Of a DNA stretch of 64,000 nt, positions 1-7,802 are shown in pieces (the first letter of the stretch is position 1; the number at the start of each line of letters is the position of its first letter). The notes below the pieces were generated by a model. It did not search any database and was not told where the DNA came from. It saw only the letters and a list, made by a program, of their open reading frames with translations. The position numbers and the translations under genes were made by a program. Location of the stretch: positions 3,148,336 through 3,212,335 of the forward strand of contig NZ_CP022463.1 in the NCBI RefSeq assembly GCF_002224485.1, in the 5' to 3' direction. Source of the DNA: Sinomonas sp. R1AF57 (GTDB lineage: Bacteria > Actinomycetota > Actinomycetes > Actinomycetales > Micrococcaceae).

Positions 1-376
1 TGCGGGCAACCCTGTCGCGTGCGAGGCGGCCCTCGCCGTGTTCGAGCTCCTCGAGGACGGCGCGCTCCTCGCCGGGGCCCGCGCCGTCGAGAAGGCGGTG
101 CGGGCGCGGTTCGAGCCGCTCCTTGCGCTGGAGGGCATCGTATCCGTGCGCGGGCGCGGCGCCATGATGGCGATCGAGTTCGGCGACGACTCCGGCCCCC
201 GCGCCGACCTCGCAAAGGCCGCGGCCGCCGCCGCCAACGCCGCCGGCGTCCTGACGCTCACCTGCGGCACGCACGGGAACGTCATCCGGCTCCTGCCACC
301 GCTCGGCATCGAGCCCGACGTCCTCGACGAGGGCCTGGCGGTGCTCGAGGCCGCGGTGCGGCAGGCGCTGTCATGA
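1..376 (+). CDS. gabT: Class III (omega) aminotransferase, 3' end only (GabT / 5-aminovalerate transaminase type)
   Basis: The window opens inside this gene. Reading from base 2 leaves about 124 codons, beginning AGNPVACEAALAVFE, the conserved start of the C-terminal small domain in PLP-dependent class III transaminases. Further on are GRGAMMAIEF and NVIRLLPPL, which in GABA transaminases holds the arginine that binds the substrate carboxylate. The PLP lysine lies upstream, outside the window. The stop (374-376) overlaps the next start as ATGA, so translation is coupled to the CoA-transferase. The downstream genes handle glutarate and glutaryl-CoA, so 5-aminovalerate may be the substrate as well as, or instead of, 4-aminobutyrate. 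The family call is firm; the substrate is inferred from neighbours. Confidence 0.85.
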   Translation, partial: AGNPVACEAALAVFELLEDGALLAGARAVEKAVRARFEPLLALEGIVSVRGRGAMMAIEFGDDSGPRADLAKAAAAAANAAGVLTLTCGTHGNVIRLLPPLGIEPDVLDEGLAVLEAAVRQALS

Positions 377-1710
377 CCGCGGCACCGGGCAGCGCTGCCC
401 GTGCGGTGCCGGGCCGTGCCGGCGGTGAGGTGCCGGCGGGAGGCGGCCCCGCGGCGTCGTGCATCACCGAGCCGGCCGACGGCACCCCTTCCTTCGGACA
501 GGACCACGCGCCACAGCGCGGGGTTCCGTCCCAAACGGGGGGCCGCGCTCCGGGCACAGCTCCCCTCGAGGGGATTCTCGTTGCCGACTTCTCGCGGGTG
601 CTCGCCGGGCCGCTGGCGACGATGACGCTCGCGGATCTGGGGGCGCGGGTCGTGAAGGTCGAACGGCCTGGCAGCGGGGACGACACCCGGCACTGGGGGC
701 CGCCGTTCTCCGCGACGGGGTCGACGTACTTCGAGAGCGTGAACCGGAACAAGGAGTCGGTCGAGTTGGACCTGGCCGACCCGGAGGACCGCGCCCTGGC
801 GCGGGAGCTCGCGCTGCGCGCCGACGTGCTCGTGGAGAACTTCAAGCCCGGCGGCCTCGAGAAGCTCGGGCTCGGGTACGAATCATTGGCGACGGAGAAT
901 CCGGGGCTCGTCTACGCCTCGATCTCCGGGTTCGGATCCGCCGGGGGGCGGGACCTGCCGGGGTACGACTTCATCGTCCAGGCCCTCGGCGGGCTCATGT
1001 CCATCACGGGCGCCGCCGACGGGGAGCCGGGTGCGGGACCGACCAAGGTGGGGGTCGCCGTCGTGGATGTTCTCACGGCCAAGGACGCCACGATCGGGAT
1101 CCTCGCGGCCCTCGCGGAGCGGGCCCGGACGGGGCGGGGGCGGCGGGTCGAGGTGAACCTGCTCTCTTCCCTCCAGGGCGCGCTCGCGAACCAGGGGCAG
1201 GCGTACCTGGGCGCCGGAGCCGCCCCGCGGCGGATGGGCAACGACCACCCCTCGATCGTGCCGTACCAGCTGCTCGCGACCGCCGACGCGCCGCTTGCCG
1301 TCGCCGCCGGGAACGACGGGCAGTTCGCGCGGCTGTGCGAGGCGATCGGTTCCCCCGACCTCGCCGCGGACCCGCGATTCGCGACCAACGCCGCGCGGGT
1401 GGCCCACCGGTCCGAGCTCGTCCCGCTGCTCGAGGCCGGGCTCTCGACGGCCTCGGCCGAGGTGTGGCAGGACAAGCTCGCCGGCCTCGGCGTCCCGTGC
1501 GGACGCGTCGCCGGAATCGGGGAGGGGCTCGACTACGCCGAGTCGCTCGGGCTCTCCCCCACGGTCGAGGTCCGCGACCGCTCCGGGGCTGCGGTGGGCC
1601 GGCAGATCCGCCACCCCATCACCTGGACCCCACCCCTGCCCCACCGCACCCAGGCGCCGCCCGCGCTGGGAGCCGACACGGCCGACGTCGTGCGCTGGCT
1701 CAGAGCCTGA
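373..1710 (+). CDS. Class III CoA-transferase (CaiB/BaiF family), candidate succinyl-CoA:glutarate CoA-transferase
   Basis: 445 residues. The ATG overlaps the upstream stop (ATGA). The family domain begins near residue 56 (LEGILVADFSRVLAGP) and continues with LGARVVKVERP, NRNKESVELDL and DVLVENFKPG. In GVAVVDVLTAKD, Asp232 is the likely catalytic aspartate that forms the acyl-anhydride/CoA thioester. The first 55 residues are Ala/Gly/Pro-rich and not part of the fold, so the true start may be further in. Human SUGCT, which activates glutarate with succinyl-CoA, belongs to this family, and the next gene is a glutaryl-CoA dehydrogenase, so glutarate activation is the best guess. Other acids such as oxalate, carnitine or mesaconate cannot be excluded from sequence alone. 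Confidence 0.85.
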   Translation: MTAAPGSAARAVPGRAGGEVPAGGGPAASCITEPADGTPSFGQDHAPQRGVPSQTGGRAPGTAPLEGILVADFSRVLAGPLATMTLADLGARVVKVERPGSGDDTRHWGPPFSATGSTYFESVNRNKESVELDLADPEDRALARELALRADVLVENFKPGGLEKLGLGYESLATENPGLVYASISGFGSAGGRDLPGYDFIVQALGGLMSITGAADGEPGAGPTKVGVAVVDVLTAKDATIGILAALAERARTGRGRRVEVNLLSSLQGALANQGQAYLGAGAAPRRMGNDHPSIVPYQLLATADAPLAVAAGNDGQFARLCEAIGSPDLAADPRFATNAARVAHRSELVPLLEAGLSTASAEVWQDKLAGLGVPCGRVAGIGEGLDYAESLGLSPTVEVRDRSGAAVGRQIRHPITWTPPLPHRTQAPPALGADTADVVRWLRA

Positions 1711-1747
1711 CTCCCCACCCCGCAAACTCTTGAAAGGAACCCCACGC

Positions 1748-3013
1748 ATGACTGCCACCGCTAGCCTGACGGGCATGGACACCGCCCCGGGCACCAACAG
1801 CACCGACGCCGGCGACGCCGACCGGCTCCCCGACACCGCCGACCTGATCTCCTTCGACTCCCTCCTGACACCAGGGGAGCTCGCGCTGCGCGACACCGTC
1901 CGGGCGTTCGTGAAGGAGCAGATCAAGCCGAACATCGCCCGCTGGTACGAGGACGCACGCTTCCCGCTCGAGATCGTCCCGGAGATGGCCAGGCTCGGCC
2001 TGCTGGGCATGCACCTGCACGGCTACGGCTGCGCCGGCCGCTCCGCCGTGGAGTACGGCCTGGCCGGGGCGGAGCTCGAGGCCGGCGACTCCGGCCTGCG
2101 CACCTTCGTCTCCGTCCAGGGCTCCCTCGCGATGTCCGCGATCCACAAGCACGGCTCCGAGGAGCAGAAGGCCCAGTGGCTGCCGCGGATGGCCGCCGGC
2201 GAGGCGATCGGCTGCTTCGGCCTCACTGAGCCCACCGCCGGCTCCGACCCCGGCTCCATGACCACCCGCGCCCGCCGCGACGGCTCCGGGGACACCGCGG
2301 ACTGGATCCTCACCGGCAAGAAGCGCTGGATCGGCCTCGCGAACGTCGCCCAGGTCGCGGTGATCTGGGCCCAGACCGGCGAACACGGAGACCCCCGCGG
2401 GGTGCGCGGCTTCGTCGTCCCCACAGACACCCCCGGCTACACGGCCACCCCGATCGAGCCCAAGCTCTCCATGCGCGCCTCGATCCAGTGCGAGATCGAG
2501 CTGGACGAGGTCCGCCTCCCCCACGACGCCGTCCTGCCGGACGTCGCCGGGCTCAAGGGCCCGTTCTCGTGCCTGAACGAGGCCCGCTACGGCATCATCT
2601 GGGGCGCCATGGGTGCCGCCCGCGACGCCTTCGAGGACGCCCTCGCCTATTCCAAGGAGCGCCTCCAGTTCGGCAGGCCGCTCGCCGGGTACCAGCTCAC
2701 CCAGGCCAAGCTCGTGGACATGGCCCTGGAGATCAACAAGGGCTTCCTCCTGGCCCTGCACCTGGGCCGGCTCAAGGACGCCGGGAAGCTCGCGCACCAC
2801 CAGATCTCCGTCGGCAAGCTCAACAACTGCCGCGAGGCCATCGAGATCTGCCGCGAGGCCCGCACCATCCTCGGCGGCAACGGCATCACGCTCGAGCACT
2901 CGCCGCTGCGCCACGCGAACAACCTCGAGTCCGTTCGCACCTACGAGGGCACCGACGAGGTCCACACCCTCATCCTGGGCCAGCAGCTCACCGGAGAGGC
3001 GGCGTTCCGGTGA
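1748..3013 (+). CDS. gcdH: Glutaryl-CoA dehydrogenase (acyl-CoA dehydrogenase family)
   Basis: 421 residues. This flavoenzyme is expected to oxidise and decarboxylate glutaryl-CoA to crotonyl-CoA. It has the complete acyl-CoA dehydrogenase fold: an N-terminal helical domain, the middle beta-domain with GCFGLTEPTAGSDPG, and the C-terminal domain with LQFGRPLAGYQL and LGGNGI. RTYEGTDEVH carries the catalytic base Glu400. RTFVSVQGSLAMSAIHKHGS closely follows the glutaryl-CoA dehydrogenase signature rather than that of short-chain dehydrogenases. The ATG at 1748 is preceded by GAAAGGAA and lies 37 bases after the CoA-transferase stop. The gene ends in a GTGA overlap with the aldehyde dehydrogenase. 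Residues 1-35 are an unconserved lead. Confidence 0.93.
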   Translation: MTATASLTGMDTAPGTNSTDAGDADRLPDTADLISFDSLLTPGELALRDTVRAFVKEQIKPNIARWYEDARFPLEIVPEMARLGLLGMHLHGYGCAGRSAVEYGLAGAELEAGDSGLRTFVSVQGSLAMSAIHKHGSEEQKAQWLPRMAAGEAIGCFGLTEPTAGSDPGSMTTRARRDGSGDTADWILTGKKRWIGLANVAQVAVIWAQTGEHGDPRGVRGFVVPTDTPGYTATPIEPKLSMRASIQCEIELDEVRLPHDAVLPDVAGLKGPFSCLNEARYGIIWGAMGAARDAFEDALAYSKERLQFGRPLAGYQLTQAKLVDMALEINKGFLLALHLGRLKDAGKLAHHQISVGKLNNCREAIEICREARTILGGNGITLEHSPLRHANNLESVRTYEGTDEVHTLILGQQLTGEAAFR

Positions 3014-4500
3014 GCGCGGGCACGGACACGGCGCGGGTTTCGACTCCGCTTCGCTCGGCTCAACCACCGCAGCTGCGCCTCCTCATCGGCGGCGAGTGGG
3101 TAGCCGGCGACGGCGCCCCGCTCGCCTCGGTCAACCCGGCCCACCCCGAGCAGGTGGTGGCGGAGGGCACCCAGGCCGTCCCGGCCGACGTCGACCGCGC
3201 CGTGCGCGCGGCCCGCGCCGCCCAGGGTGGGTGGGCCCGCACGCCGATCCACGAGCGCGGCGCCGTGCTGGCCCGCGCCGCCGCGGAGCTCGAGGAGCGC
3301 GCGGAGGAGCTCGGCCTCGAGCTCACCCAGGAGGAGGGCAAGACGCTCGCGGAGGGGCGGGGCGAGGTGCTGCGCGCCGCGCAGGTCCTGCGCTACTACG
3401 CCGGCGAGGGCGACCGCGCGGCCGGCGAGCACTTCGCATCCCCGCGCCGCGGCGAGCGGATCCTCGTCACGCGCAAGCCGCTCGGCGTCGTGGGGATCGT
3501 GACGCCGTTCAACTTCCCGATCGCGATCCCGGCGTGGAAGATCGCGCCCGCTCTCGTGCACGGGAACGCGGTGGTGTGGAAGCCGGCCTCGACCGTGCCG
3601 CTGCTCGCGATGCGGCTCGCCGAGGCGCTCGTCGAGGCCGGGCTGCCGGGCGGCGTGCTCAACCTCCTCATCGGGCCGGGGGCGCTCGGCACCGAGCTCG
3701 TGCGGCACCCGGAGCTGGACGGGCTCTCCTTCACCGGGTCCACGGGCGTGGGCCGCATGCTCGCGGGCGAGGCTGCCTCGCGCGGCGTGCCGTTCCAGGG
3801 CGAGATGGGCGGGAAGAACGCCGCGATAGTGCTCGCGGACGCGGACCTGGACCTCGCCGCCGAGCAGGTGCTCTTCGGCGCCTTCCGCTCGAGCGGGCAG
3901 AAGTGCACGGCGACATCGCGGCTCGTCGTCGCGGAGCAGGTCGCGGACGAGTTCCTCGCGAAGCTCGCGGCGCGGCTGGACGCGTGGCGCGTGGGCGACC
4001 CCAGCGACCCGACCGTGCACATGGGGCCGCTCGTCACGGCGGACGCCGCGCGCTCCGTCCGGGGCGCCGTCGCCGCCGCAGAGGCCGACGGCGCACGGCT
4101 CGCCTACCGCGGGCAGGTGTCTCACGCCGGCGTCTCACCCTCCGCCTTCGTCCCCGCGACGGTCCTCGAGGTCGACGCCGAGAGCCTCTTGTGGCGCGAG
4201 GAGCTGTTCGGGCCCGTGCTCGCGGTGCGCCGAGCGGCGTCGGCCGAGGAGGCGTTCGCGCTCGCCGAGGACTCCGAGTTCGGGCTCTCCGCGGCACTGT
4301 TCACGCGGGACATCGCCACCGCGCTCGACGCGGTGGACGCCCTCGACGTCGGCATCCTGCACGTGAACTCCGAATCCGCCGGCGCCGACCCCCACGTGCC
4401 CTTCGGCGGCGCGAAGAAATCCGGCTACGGGCCCAAGGAACAGGGCGGGGCGGCGAAGGAGTTCTTCACCCACACCACGACGGTGTACCTGCGGGGGTAG
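3010..4500 (+). CDS. NAD(P)-dependent aldehyde dehydrogenase, candidate glutarate/succinate semialdehyde dehydrogenase
   Basis: 496 residues from a GTG that overlaps the gcdH stop (GTGA). It is a full-length ALDH with TPFNFPIAIPAWK and the nucleotide-fold segment FTGSTGVG. GEMGGKNA supplies the general base Glu265, GQKCTATSR the nucleophile Cys299, and LFGPVLAV and VPFGGAKKSGYG the C-terminal motifs. GQKCTATSR resembles alpha-ketoglutaric semialdehyde dehydrogenases, but place in the operon favours oxidising the semialdehyde made by the upstream transaminase, either 5-oxopentanoate or succinate semialdehyde. It is the last gene of the set and is followed 15 bases later by a long perfect hairpin. 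Confidence 0.88.
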   Translation: MSAGTDTARVSTPLRSAQPPQLRLLIGGEWVAGDGAPLASVNPAHPEQVVAEGTQAVPADVDRAVRAARAAQGGWARTPIHERGAVLARAAAELEERAEELGLELTQEEGKTLAEGRGEVLRAAQVLRYYAGEGDRAAGEHFASPRRGERILVTRKPLGVVGIVTPFNFPIAIPAWKIAPALVHGNAVVWKPASTVPLLAMRLAEALVEAGLPGGVLNLLIGPGALGTELVRHPELDGLSFTGSTGVGRMLAGEAASRGVPFQGEMGGKNAAIVLADADLDLAAEQVLFGAFRSSGQKCTATSRLVVAEQVADEFLAKLAARLDAWRVGDPSDPTVHMGPLVTADAARSVRGAVAAAEADGARLAYRGQVSHAGVSPSAFVPATVLEVDAESLLWREELFGPVLAVRRAASAEEAFALAEDSEFGLSAALFTRDIATALDAVDALDVGILHVNSESAGADPHVPFGGAKKSGYGPKEQGGAAKEFFTHTTTVYLRG

Positions 4501-4514
4501 CCCTTCCCCCCTGG

Positions 4515-4574
4515 ATCGACTGCTGCGCAAGTGTCGTTTTGAAGCTCTATAGCGACACTTGCGCAGCAGTCGAT
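4515..4574. terminator. 22-bp perfect inverted repeat, probable bidirectional terminator
   Basis: Arms 4515-4536 and 4553-4574 are exact reverse complements around a 16-base loop. The arms contain CTGCTGCGCAAGTGTCG. The repeat sits between convergent genes, 15 bases after the aldehyde dehydrogenase stop and 48 bases beyond the metallophosphoesterase stop. The loop starts with TTTT, so a run of U follows the left arm. Termination in both directions is the simple reading. The unusually long perfect arms could also make it a member of a repeat family. Confidence 0.7.
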
Positions 4575-4621
4575 GGGGGGCGGAGCGCGGGGCTCGGCCT
4601 AGACGGTAGACGATGGCTGGG

Positions 4622-5821
4622 CTACCTGCTACCGGGGAGGGTGTTCGGGAGGTACCTCCGTGCCGCGAGGTCGAACTGGAAGTAGTCGTGCAGCTGGTTG
4701 CCCTTCTGGTACGGGTCCTGGGGCCGGGGCACCTTGTAGTACCGCCCGCTCAGGATTGAGCCCGCGAGGTCGACGCGCAGGAATCCATGGTGGTCGTCGC
4801 AGTAGGAGTTCAGGGTGACATCGTCGCCCTCGGAGTCCGTCAGCACGACCGGCGGGATCATCTTCTCCCCGTCGACCGTCTGGACGGCATGGAGGTTGTG
4901 GTAGCCGCCCGCGCCGGTCACGAGGTAGAGCGAACTCGCCTCGGCGTCGATCTCGTGCGTGAAGCGCTGATAGTTGTGGACGTGCCCGGCCACGACGACT
5001 TCAGGTCGCCGTCCTGCCTGCTCCGCGGCATTGTTGATGACGTCCTTCATCGCGACGCTGCCGGAATGGTGGTCGTCGGCCGAGAAGGGCGGGTGGTGCA
5101 GGACGACGAAGATCGGCACATCCTTCGGCAGCTCCGAGAGCTCCTGCGCGAGCCATTCGGTCTGCGGCTCGCGGATCTCGCCGCCCTCGGGGACGTTGCT
5201 GTAGAGGCCCACGATGTTGACCAGGGGCGTCAGCAGGGTCCAGTAGACGTTGGGCTGGACCATCGCGGTGCGGGGGGCGTCGCCGGACTCGGGGGTCTTG
5301 GTGGGCTCCGTCGCGCAGAAGTTCCTCAGGAAGCCGTCGAGCGAGGTGTCGTCCTCGAGGTTCTCGCCGTCGTGGTTCCCCGGAACAGCGAAGATCGGCA
5401 CGCCATAGTACTCGTACGGCGCGTAGAACTGCTCGTAGTAGTTCTCGACCTGCCCGTTGAAGTACACGCAGTCACCGGCAAGATAGAGGAACGCCGGCGT
5501 CGACCCCGAGGAACCCTGCTGTGCGAGGTCGGATTCAAGCCCCGCGGCAACCAGTTGCTGGGGAACCGCGTTGCCGATTCCGCCGACGTCCCCATCCAGA
5601 TGGAAGCTCATGGTGTTCGTCGCGACGATCTTCCCGTACTGCTCGCTGGAGATGATGTCCTTGAGGTCCAGGCGGAAGGGACTCGCCCCGGTGGGAGGCG
5701 GGAGCTCGCGGTACGACGTATTTCGCGGCTGGCGGCTGTTCACCGCGAAGGCCGCCGTCATCGACGGCCGCTGCATCGCGAAGACATGGCCCGGCTGGCC
5801 CATCAGAGGAACCCGTTCCAT
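4622..5821 (-). CDS. Metallophosphoesterase (calcineurin-like), substrate unknown
   Basis: 399 residues from the ATG at 5821, chosen because GGAGG lies 5 bases upstream; an in-frame ATG at 5833 has no comparable site. Metal-binding signatures of the family appear in order: GDCVYF, PGNHDGE, LHHPP and GHVHNYQR. The first DxH-type motif is not obvious, although FHLDGDVGG occupies the expected place. No clear signal peptide is seen. Acid phosphatases that act on phosphomonoesters or nucleotides share this layout. The gene is monocistronic and converges on the aldehyde dehydrogenase. The enzyme class is secure; no substrate can be read from the sequence. Confidence 0.8.
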   Translation of the reverse strand: MERVPLMGQPGHVFAMQRPSMTAAFAVNSRQPRNTSYRELPPPTGASPFRLDLKDIISSEQYGKIVATNTMSFHLDGDVGGIGNAVPQQLVAAGLESDLAQQGSSGSTPAFLYLAGDCVYFNGQVENYYEQFYAPYEYYGVPIFAVPGNHDGENLEDDTSLDGFLRNFCATEPTKTPESGDAPRTAMVQPNVYWTLLTPLVNIVGLYSNVPEGGEIREPQTEWLAQELSELPKDVPIFVVLHHPPFSADDHHSGSVAMKDVINNAAEQAGRRPEVVVAGHVHNYQRFTHEIDAEASSLYLVTGAGGYHNLHAVQTVDGEKMIPPVVLTDSEGDDVTLNSYCDDHHGFLRVDLAGSILSGRYYKVPRPQDPYQKGNQLHDYFQFDLAARRYLPNTLPGSR

Positions 5822-5903
5822 TTCACCCTCCATCCAGGACGACGCCGCCGCGCAGACGGCACCTGAATGCTAGGGCCCGCGGGGACTCCCGGGAAGCTAC
5901 TGG

Positions 5904-6971
5904 TCAGTCCTCCCCGAAGGCCGCCCGCACCTCGGCCGGGTCGACGTCCTCGATCCTGGACGGACGCCACCGCGGCGCGCCGTCCTTGTCGACGAGCAAG
6001 GCACGGATCCCCTCGCGCATGTCGTGCCTCCCGATGAGGCTCGCCCCCAACCGGAGGTCCTGGGCGAGCACGTCGACAAGCTCCATGACCGCCGCCCGGC
6101 GCAGGGCAGCCAGCGTCACCACCACGGAGAACGGGCACACCGACCGCATCGCCTCCTCGGCCGCCCGCGCACCCCCGTGGCCCTCGGCCGCGAGCTCGAC
6201 AAGGCGCTCGAGGATCGTCTGGGCGTCGTCGCCCGCATAGGCCTCGTCGATCCACTCGCGCTCGCGAGCGAGCGGGGCGACCAGCCGCGGGTCGGAGGCC
6301 TCGAGCGCGAGCCCGCGCACGACGTCGTGCGCCGCCGCGAGCGCCGAGTCCTCCCCCACGCCCGGCTCGGCCAGACGCGCGGCGAGCGCCTCGATCAGCG
6401 TCTCGGCGCGCTCCCCCAGCCGCTCGGACGGGACGAGGTGGTCGGCCCAGCCGAGGTGCACGGCGTCGGCGCCGGTCAGGGTCGACGACGTGAGCGCGAG
6501 GTGCGTGCCGAGCTCGCCCGGGGCGGCGGCCAGGAGCGTGGCCATGCCCACGTCCGGCGTGAAGCCGATCCTGGCCTCCGGCATGGCTGCCTGGGTCCGC
6601 TCGGTCACGATGCGGACCGAGCCGTGCGCGGAGATCCCGAGGCCGCCGCCCATCGTGACGCCGTCCATGACCGCGACGTACGGCTTCGGGTACGCGGCGA
6701 TGAGAGCGTTGAGGCGGTACTCGTCGGCCCAGAAGGCGACCGCGTCATCGTCCGGCCCGAGACGCAGGGCCCGGACGTCGCCGCCCGCGCACAGCCCGCG
6801 CCCCTCACCGCGCACGACGACGCCACGCACGTCCGACGCGTCGGCCCACTCCTCGAGGAGGTCCTCGAGCGCAGCGATCATGGCGTGGTCGAGCGAATTG
6901 AGGGCCCGGGGCCTGTCGAGGGTGACGATCCCGAGCGGGCCGCGGATCTCGGCGCGGACGTGCTGGCTCAT
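5904..6971 (-). CDS. 3-hydroxyisobutyryl-CoA hydrolase-type enoyl-CoA hydratase/isomerase
   Basis: 355 residues, longer than a plain crotonase (about 260) and the usual length of 3-hydroxyisobutyryl-CoA hydrolases of valine breakdown. N-terminal crotonase motifs are GIVTLDRPRALNSLD, GRGLCAGGDVRAL (oxyanion hole) and DGVTMGGGLGISAH. MPEARIGFTPDVG holds the Glu and Asp expected for the hydrolase branch. The C-terminal helical extension includes AEEAMRSVCPFSVVVTL and IRALLVDKDGAPRW. GAGGAG sits 9 bases before the ATG. It is the third gene of a - strand run after the hydroquinone reductase and the amidohydrolase, separated by 21 bases. Confidence 0.85.
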   Translation of the reverse strand: MSQHVRAEIRGPLGIVTLDRPRALNSLDHAMIAALEDLLEEWADASDVRGVVVRGEGRGLCAGGDVRALRLGPDDDAVAFWADEYRLNALIAAYPKPYVAVMDGVTMGGGLGISAHGSVRIVTERTQAAMPEARIGFTPDVGMATLLAAAPGELGTHLALTSSTLTGADAVHLGWADHLVPSERLGERAETLIEALAARLAEPGVGEDSALAAAHDVVRGLALEASDPRLVAPLAREREWIDEAYAGDDAQTILERLVELAAEGHGGARAAEEAMRSVCPFSVVVTLAALRRAAVMELVDVLAQDLRLGASLIGRHDMREGIRALLVDKDGAPRWRPSRIEDVDPAEVRAAFGED

Positions 6972-6992
6972 GCTGACGATCTCCTCAAGGGT

Positions 6993-7802
6993 TCAGGCGG
7001 CCGGTGACCCCTCGGCGGGCGGGACCAGACCGCTCGACGGGGGGCGCACTCGCGGGGCCGTGCGGCACGCGTCCACGAAGGCGCCCAGGATCGCGCCGAG
7101 CTGGCCGGGGTCGTTGGCGCCGTCGGGGGCAGCCGTCTGCGGGTCCTCGGGGTGCCACTGGACGGCGACGAGCCACACGCCTGGGTCGGCGGACTCGACG
7201 GCCTCGACCACACCGTCGGGGGCCATCGCGGAGATGCGCAGGCCCTCGCCGAGGCGCCCCACGCCCTGGTGGTGGCCGGAGACGACGCGCGCGGCGGGCC
7301 CGAGCATCTCGAACAGCCGCGTGCCCGGCTCGATGGCGGCGTTGTGCAGAACCATCGGGCCCGACGGGTCGGCGTGGTTGCTGTGCATGCCGCGGGACCC
7401 GAGGTCCTCCTCCAGTGTGCCGCCGAAGACCACGTTGATGAGCTGGAGCCCCCGGCAGATGCCGAGGACGGGGCGGCCCGCGGAGAGGGCATCGCGCACG
7501 AGGGCCCCCTCGGCGTCGTCCGCCGTCCGGTCCACGTCCGCGATGGCCGGGTGCGCGGAGTCGCCCCCGTACAGCGCGGGGTCCACGTCGCCGCCGCCCA
7601 TGACCAGCACGCCGTCGAACTCCTCCACGGGCGGGAGCGGGCCGGCCGCGGCGTCGAGCACGACGGCGTCAGCCCCCGCTGCGGCGAGGGCCGCCGCCGC
7701 GCTGTGGGTGAGGGAGGCGAGCTCGGCGTGGAACCAGGCTTCGTGGGACGGCGCGCTGGCCGCCCACGTCACGGCGATGCGGGGCACACGGGTGGCGGTC
7801 AT
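6993..7802 (-). CDS. Class I glutamine amidotransferase-like hydrolase (gamma-glutamyl-GABA hydrolase family)
   Basis: 269 residues, peptidase C26/PuuD family. Visible are LVMGGGDVDPALYG, the nucleophile elbow GICRGLQLINVVFGG with the catalytic cysteine, HHQGVGRLGEG, and the catalytic His-Glu in AVQWHPEDP. These enzymes release glutamate from gamma-glutamyl compounds such as gamma-glutamyl-GABA. The ATG at 7802 overlaps the upstream stop (ATGA), so it is coupled to the reductase gene. A GABA aminotransferase-type gene lies 6 kb away, but no puuA/B/C genes are present here. The last 25 residues are low-complexity. The exact gamma-glutamyl substrate is unknown. Confidence 0.82.
   Translation of the reverse strand: MTATRVPRIAVTWAASAPSHEAWFHAELASLTHSAAAALAAAGADAVVLDAAAGPLPPVEEFDGVLVMGGGDVDPALYGGDSAHPAIADVDRTADDAEGALVRDALSAGRPVLGICRGLQLINVVFGGTLEEDLGSRGMHSNHADPSGPMVLHNAAIEPGTRLFEMLGPAARVVSGHHQGVGRLGEGLRISAMAPDGVVEAVESADPGVWLVAVQWHPEDPQTAAPDGANDPGQLGAILGAFVDACRTAPRVRPPSSGLVPPAEGSPAA

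Noticed and set aside
2941..4125. Long open frames antisense to the aldehyde dehydrogenase and to many other genes
   Set aside because: They lack ribosome sites and have the Arg/Gly/Pro composition expected of high-GC shadow frames.
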